Shown: piece after piece, positions 58,609 to 64,000 of the stretch
How the letters are laid out: each line of letters opens with the position of its first letter
How positions within the stretch are numbered: the first letter of the stretch is position 1
DNA from: Erythrobasidium yunnanense
Lineage: Eukaryota; Basidiomycota; Cystobasidiomycetes; Erythrobasidiales; Erythrobasidiaceae
Reading direction: 5' to 3'
NCBI GenBank assembly: GCA_001600175.1
Contig: BCJC01000003.1
Location: forward strand, 310,001-374,000
DNA length: 64,000 nt
The notes under the pieces: generated by a model
What the model was told of the DNA's origin: nothing
Databases searched by the model: none
What the model saw: only the letters and a program-made list of their open reading frames with translations
Translations under genes and position numbers: made by a program

Positions 58609-60486
58609 TGCGACCGGCCAAGGCGTCGTCACAAGAAGACGAGAAGCAGAGCACAGAGAAGGGCGATGGAGGGACATTTAGCAATATAAGCAAGAAGTGG
58701 AAAGCGTCTCAGGAGAAGCAGCGCAGTCTTCCGGATCCATGGCCTACACGATACTTTGCGGTAGCGCTCTGCGTCGGCTTGCTGGTCTGGTGGGACAATC
58801 ACTCTACAGATGTCTACGCTACATGTACTGACGCTGGAGACAGGTGCTACTATGTCTATGTCGCTCGGATATGCCTGCCTATGCTGCGACAGAACGATGA
58901 TCGAAGAGGCTCGCGAGGCCAAGGCAGTGAGCCAGGCCGTCATAATTTCAAGGTGATAATTTCCTGACTCTTGCGCAATGATTCAGTCGCTTTCCTGGTC
59001 TTGTTCAACATTCTATGGCTCCTGCTCGTCTATACCTATGCGGCTATTGTGCTCACACCGCCAGGAAACGCAAAGGATGTAAGTCGCGGCAATACTATGA
59101 CATATTGCAGCATCTGATAGTTTCAGCAGTACGTATCCCGAGTGCCGTGTCCGGAACCACCTCTTCCCATCCAGCAGCAGCAACAACAGCAGCAGGTCTA
59201 CCCAAGCTTCGAGCCGGTCAGGCGTCCTCTAGACGAAGCGAGACCCAATTCAGCGTCTACGACTGTCGCTTCTCAACCCAGCACTGGCGCCACAGCTGTC
59301 GAGGGAAGCCATCTAGAGATACAACAAGACGGTATAGCCGAGCATCATGCTCAGAAAGCAGCTTTTGGTAGTGGACCTGCTAGAATCATAGCTGGCATCA
59401 CTGGAGACAGTACAGAGGATCAGAATCAGGAAGTGCAGAAAGGCCAGCCTGTAGCTATACCAGGCTGGAACGCAGAAGAAGCTGCAACGACAAGCGAAGC
59501 TCGGCCTAGACCTTCTATGGCAAACAGCTTTCGGTCTTTCCTCAATTTCCCAGGCCCTCCACCCGATGCGCACGTCGGGCCTCCCAAGATCGAGCAGCAG
59601 AAGAAGGTATTCAGACAGCCTCCGCTATCGGCACCCCTACATCCGTATTTTCTCTGGTGTAGCAAGTGCGAACATATCAAGCCCTATCGTGCGCATCACT
59701 GTAGGCACTGCGGTACTTGTATACTTTGCATGGATCATCATTGTCCTTGGTAAGCCCATGCTACCATTTTCCAGCTAGATGATCTATGCTGAACAGGTAA
59801 TGCAGGATCGGGCAATGTGTCGGCGCGCACAACCATATCTATTTTGTAACCTTTTGCTTCTGGGCTTGCGTAGGTTGGCCGTGGTCTTGACAAAGGAACT
59901 CCGTCTGATCTCTATTCCTTGCAGATCTCGCTTGGCTATGTATTCATCACTCTTCTTATCGCTCTACTAGCGCCTGGCATCTCTCCTCGTCCAGAAGTCG
60001 ACATTCAAACGGTAGTCATCACAGCTCTCGCATTTGTTCTATCTTTCTTCACCGGCTCAATGACGGTTACACACTGGTACTACATCCTCCACAACGTCAG
60101 CACCATCGAGTCATTCGCCATCTCCGACATGCGGCATTCAGAGAACGTCGCTCTGAATAGGGAATACGGCATGCTGCATTTGAAGACGAAGAAACGACTG
60201 GTCAAGGACTTTGATCAGGAATGGGGGAAGCTTAGCACGGAGGCTAATATGTGGTGGCTGGGAAATAAGAAGAGCAATTGGAAGCTCGTTATGGGTCCGA
60301 AGGTGCTGGCTTGGATTCGTGAGTCTTGATCTATCGCTTCCGGTATCGTGAGGCACGCTGACGATGCTTGTAGTACCACCACCGAAGTACAGGCCAGACG
60401 ACGGTCTGCATTACCAGGTCAATCCAAGAAGAGGGCCTGATGGTCTTTGGCGGCGCAGGACAGACTGGCCCACCGACTTGCAGTAA
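58609..60486 (+). CDS. DHHC palmitoyltransferase
   Basis: Multi-exon gene for a four-helix membrane enzyme that S-acylates proteins. TM1 reads [14 protein letters not shown] and continues, after a short intron, with [16 protein letters not shown]2 is [22 protein letters not shown], followed by the TPPGNAKD motif of PFA3-like enzymes. A long Gln/Ser/Pro-rich insert precedes the zinc domain ([19 protein letters not shown], then [17 protein letters not shown]). The DHHC is intact. TM3 and TM4 follow, then a C-terminal NPF-type region with [13 protein letters not shown]. The long insert between TM2 and the DHHC domain is unusual in length. Exact PFA subtype not assigned. Confidence 0.9.
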
Positions 60487-60708
60487 GGAGTATTATATAC
60501 GGCAGTACTTATCGTTGTTGTGCTATTACAATGTCCCTAAGCAATCTACCACATGATAATATTTACCGAACAATTCTGATCGCAACCGTCTGGAGCGGAA
60601 CTGGCCCCTCTCCTCGACACGCCCAAAGCAGTCGCAAATCATGATACGACTTTCCTTCTGTTTCTGTTCTGCTAACTCCTCTGCTCTGCTTACGTTTGTG
60701 CTTGCGCT

Positions 60709-62321
60709 ATGGCGGGCATGTTGCGCCGGCTGAATACCAGCAGATCTGGGAACGGCTATTCAAACTTGCTGGCGTCGTCGCACTCCCCCGAAACGAGCGA
60801 GGCCGCTGCGCCTTTCGCGAAGACACCTCCTACTACTCCGCCTGCCTTCAGCAATGGTCATGACATGGGTAGCGCGTTCAGGCGGCGTCGTAAAGGAACA
60901 GCAACGTCCTTTTCTGGTGGCCCTCAGGTCTTAATCACAGATACCGACAACGACAACGATGGTGCTCGTCCAAGAAGCACGCTCCATGATTCAGGACACG
61001 CTCATGGCCCGTTCAGCGATACGAGCGAAGTCCGACCCTCTATGAGCTCATCTGATGTATCGAGCCTGTCCGGTAACGAGAGGGCCGGATACCGCGATAG
61101 CATGGACGCGCAGAAGCGACTCGATAAGCCGTCTGCGAAAGGCCTAGGGAAGAGGCTTAGCATGGGAGGATTCGCCCTGCCCAAGAGCCTGAAGAGCAAG
61201 GAGAAAGCGATGCGTGTCAATGCGGTTGCAGAGCGAAAGCACGACAAGAAAGAGCATAAGGATAAGAAAGAGGACAGCAAGAGTCAGAAGCACAATAAGA
61301 AGGCGGATGTCAAAGCCGTGCAGCAGGCCGAGACGGTCTTGCGATTGATCACGGGAGAGGACGCTGAAGGTATAAAAGGAGAGAAGAAAGCAAAGCCTGC
61401 TCAGCCAGTATCGTCGAAGCAGCTCAACCAGCTGAAGAGTAAGCTTCCAAGACTGGCAGGCGATATCTGCCCATACTGACATGAAACACCGACAGGCTCG
61501 CTTACTGATGCGAAGGAAGGTCCTCGCATCATCGGTGCACTCAAGAAGATACCCGTACAAGATGTCGAGACGGCCACTCTTCCCCACCCCGTAGATCACC
61601 ATCTTCCAGCTCGCGGAGCATGTCTCGAATGCAAGGAAGTCGAGTCCTCAGCTCAGCGCAAGCCCATATCTGGTGATTTCCTACTCAATGAGCGACTCGG
61701 GAACTTCGCACCCGCTTCTGATGGAATACCTACACCTGGGAAAATCATGGGTCAGCTAGCTAGCTCGTCGGGAGCTTTTACGGCGCTGGCGGGCGTTACG
61801 GCTAGACTGATAGATGCTTCTGGATCACATGAAGGAAAGACGCTCAAGCCGCCCATGGACAGAATAAGCATCTTTGTCTATTGGTGGGGCTACGAACTGG
61901 TTCTGCCGCCTTCAAGCATTGCGTACCTCTCGACGGTACATTCGGTAGCTGGGTATGTTATCGATACCTTATTCCTTATTTGTATCAAGCTAGACTGACG
62001 ACGATTGCGCAGCACCCTCTTCACCTTTCTTCAGGCTCTTTGCATTTCGGGCGGATGTCCCGAGCTTGCACCTGTGAGTGCAGCAAAACCTCGCAATCTA
62101 GACGGAACTAAGTTCTACTTGATCGTTATACAGTTTGTGCGATACCTGTCCACTTACATCGACATGGAGTGGAAGGCCATCCAAACGCAAAATACGGGCA
62201 AAGGCGTCATCATGGCAGCTACATGGGTCGGTCCCTTCTCCGTATTGTGTCAGTAAGCTCGCTGACCCTAGGATAACAGGTCTTGCCGGTAGCAGTTGTG
62301 CCTCGCCCTTTCGACTTCTGA
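60709..62321 (+). CDS. Charged protein of unknown function
   Basis: The first exon (from ATG 60709) encodes a disordered Ser/Thr/Pro region, a Lys-rich helix (KHDKKEHKDKKEDSKSQKHN) and VQQAETVLRLITGEDAEG. Later exons look folded: GPRIIGALKKIPVQDVE, RISIFVYWWGYELVLPPSSI, TLFTFLQALCISGGCPEL, and FVRYLSTYIDMEWKAIQTQN. The last exon (from 62281) ends VLPVAVVPRPFDF. The C-terminal part resembles a conserved fungal protein without a named domain. No membrane segment is certain; YWWGYELVLPP and the following segment are moderately hydrophobic. Confidence 0.65.
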
Positions 62322-63247
62322 ATCTTTCGCTCATTCTGCCAGCCTGCTTCGCATCTCTCATCACACATCTTCCATACCTCATTCTTATTCTTCATCAAGT
62401 AGTAATTCTCGCTGTCAGTCGATGTTGACGTACTTATCGTTTCAGCTGCATGCCTGTCTCCTGACAATGTACTATAACTTATGAAGCGCTCAGCTCGCGG
62501 CTCTGGCCATCTATCTATCTCCGAACATCCGTGCTCAATTCGCACCTCGTATCTGACGCTATTAATTTCCCCTTTCGCTTACGCTGGCTACTACCCAATA
62601 TCTCTCTATAAGGACGATCGGGAGCTTGACCTTGCCTGCCCTGTCCAGAGCTAGCTGATGATTTGGTAGTAGTCAACAGAGTATCCAAAGGCTTGCTGCT
62701 GCAACAGGAGTCCGGAGACTCGCAGGCACACACTTCTTACAGCTTTGGTAGCCGAATCATGGGAAATCCGGTCAAACAGCTCATCAGGCTTTGGAAGGGT
62801 GATATATATAGCAACACCATATCATATATACCTGAGGCAGCTTCTATGGAACAGTCGATCAGGTGCCGGATCATCCGATCTCGTTGGCTTCTGCACCTGG
62901 GCTTTGCACGACATCTGGAAGCTTTGTACCTAGGTCTACTTTGTGTTCTGCGTAGACATAATTGTCGCTTTGGCTTTGGCGGTGTATATTTGAGATGCCG
63001 TGACCAATTACTCAGCGCCTATCGACCCCTTCTTTTGGCTCTGCTCGAACTTGAAGAGAAAGGAGGGAGTAACGAGGTAGCGGGAAAGGACCAGAGGGGA
63101 GACCGAAAACAGAAGGGAAACAGCGTCGCAAACGCTTCGGGGCATTGCCATTGCTGGGTCTCCGACTCTGCCTGGCTGGATCTGGCCAATTTCTGGCAAT
63201 TCGAACGACTTTCAGCGCTTGAACAGCAAGTTTAAACTCCTACAACA
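62322..63247. other. Intergenic region upstream of the bZIP gene
   Basis: About 0.9 kb. Pyrimidine-rich and mixed sequence with a 190-codon open frame at 62663-63235 that shows no recognisable similarity. It is best read as the promoter and 5'UTR of the downstream regulator, which is plausible for a stress-response factor with a long leader. Confidence 0.45.
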
Positions 63248-64000
63248 ATGTCGACACTCAAGTAAGCAGCTGCTGTAGCTTGAAGCGCCATGAACTCGCA
63301 GTCTGATCAGCTACTCTCAGCTGGACTTCGCCGGTCATGGGCAGCGATGTACAGACGAATCAAGCGTACTTGGACAGATTACAAGCATTCCTGGACATGC
63401 AGCAACCAGCAAACAGCAGCGAGAACGGCGCGAGCAGCCATCCGAAGCGAAAGAGCCCTTCGACCAGCTCGGATATCGATACGGCTGCATCGCTCAAGGA
63501 CCGCAAGCATGGCACGAACAGCACACAGCATTCACATATAGAGCAGCGAGAAGGTATATTGCCTGACATCTTCAGCATTCGCCGTATATAGCAGGTTAAT
63601 ATGGGTCCACATGATAACACAGATTCTCCACCCGAGCAAGCTGGCAAGAAGGGCAGAGCAAGCACTTCGGACAAGAGAAAGGAGCAGGTATGTAGATGTC
63701 ATCATATCAGTTCCCATCCTCATGCTCGTCAAGCTCAAAAAGTGACCCTGACACGTTTCTCTCGCGCGAATACAGAATCGAAACGCTCAGCGTGCTTTTC
63801 GGGAACGCAAGGAGAAGGTGCTGAAAGAGCTCGAAGACAAGGTCGATGGCCTCAACAAAGTCAACGAGCAGCAGGTCGCTGAGAACCAGAGTGAGTCAAG
63901 CCCCAAGTTTAGCCCATCGGGCTTCGGATCTGACTCCATCGCCGACAGACCTGCGAGAGATGGTATCGCGCCTGCAAGCTGAGAATGCACGATTGCAAGC
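63248..64000 (+). CDS. YAP1/Pap1-like bZIP transcription factor (5' part)
   Basis: Truncated by the window edge. Exons are 63248-63261, 63321-63553, 63623-63687, 63776-63890 and 63949 onward. The basic region reads KRKEQNRNAQRAFRERKEK, the fungal AP-1 (YAP) signature NxxAQxxFR, and is followed by a leucine zipper (LKELEDKVDGLNKVNEQQ, then LREMVSRLQAENARL). The N-terminus has DRLQAFLDMQQ and a basic PKRKS patch. YAP-type factors drive oxidative-stress and drug-response genes and are held in the cytosol by export until oxidised; the cysteine-rich domains that would confirm this lie beyond the window. Confidence 0.9.

Noticed and set aside
62663-63235. 190-codon open frame upstream of the bZIP gene
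   Set aside because: No domain, no resemblance and no splice context; more likely leader or promoter DNA.

Overview
The window is nuclear DNA of a compact fungal genome, most likely a basidiomycete. Genes are dense on both strands and almost all carry several spliceosomal introns of about 50-75 nt with GTRNGN donors and YAG acceptors. The gene content is fungal: Zn2Cys6 regulators, an ACS-family permease, a NIC96-type nucleoporin, an SSH4-type SPRY adaptor, a fungal DOCK exchange factor and a YAP1-like bZIP. I cannot name the species; Ustilaginomycotina or Pucciniomycotina are guesses from intron style only. I saw no prokaryotic features, CRISPR arrays, rRNA, recognisable tRNA or intact transposons.

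Layout. From 145 to 5976 and again from 22335 to 25940 lie members of one unrecognised gene family (six intact-looking copies and one broken). Each has three exons with both introns in phase 0: exon 1 of 69-72 codons ending near LERSIAF, exon 2 with a PWxA motif, and a short polar or basic exon 3. Two copies stand head-to-head with larger helical genes that I also do not recognise (2161 onwards and 24279-25168). Between the two blocks are a small membrane protein (6766-7833), LSM1 (8569-9184), a Zn2Cys6 regulator (9427-12905), an FMP42-type transporter (13007-14830), a cytochrome P450 (15036-17003), an ACS/DAL5-type permease (17269-19594) and a second Zn2Cys6 regulator (19934-22090). The last three could form a small metabolic cluster.

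From 26 kb onward the genes are mostly conserved: NudC, an alpha/beta hydrolase, tRNA m5U54 methyltransferase TRM2, two low-complexity proteins of unknown role, a GT92-type glycosyltransferase, a SET/NAP histone chaperone, a basic nuclear-looking protein, a DOCK-type Rho-GEF of about 7.3 kb, a GT47 exostosin-like glycosyltransferase, a mitochondrial-looking rhodanese, an HNH-domain protein, NIC96/Nup93, SSH4, a DHHC palmitoyltransferase, an unknown charged protein, and the 5' part of a YAP1-like bZIP factor running off the right edge.

The main novelty is the LERSIAF/PWxA family. Its consistent exon structure, local amplification (including a tandem duplication that carries its upstream DNA) and pairing with helical neighbours suggest a fast-evolving accessory system of unknown function. 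All splice models were built by eye from frame, splice consensus and family resemblance; no search or structure prediction was run.
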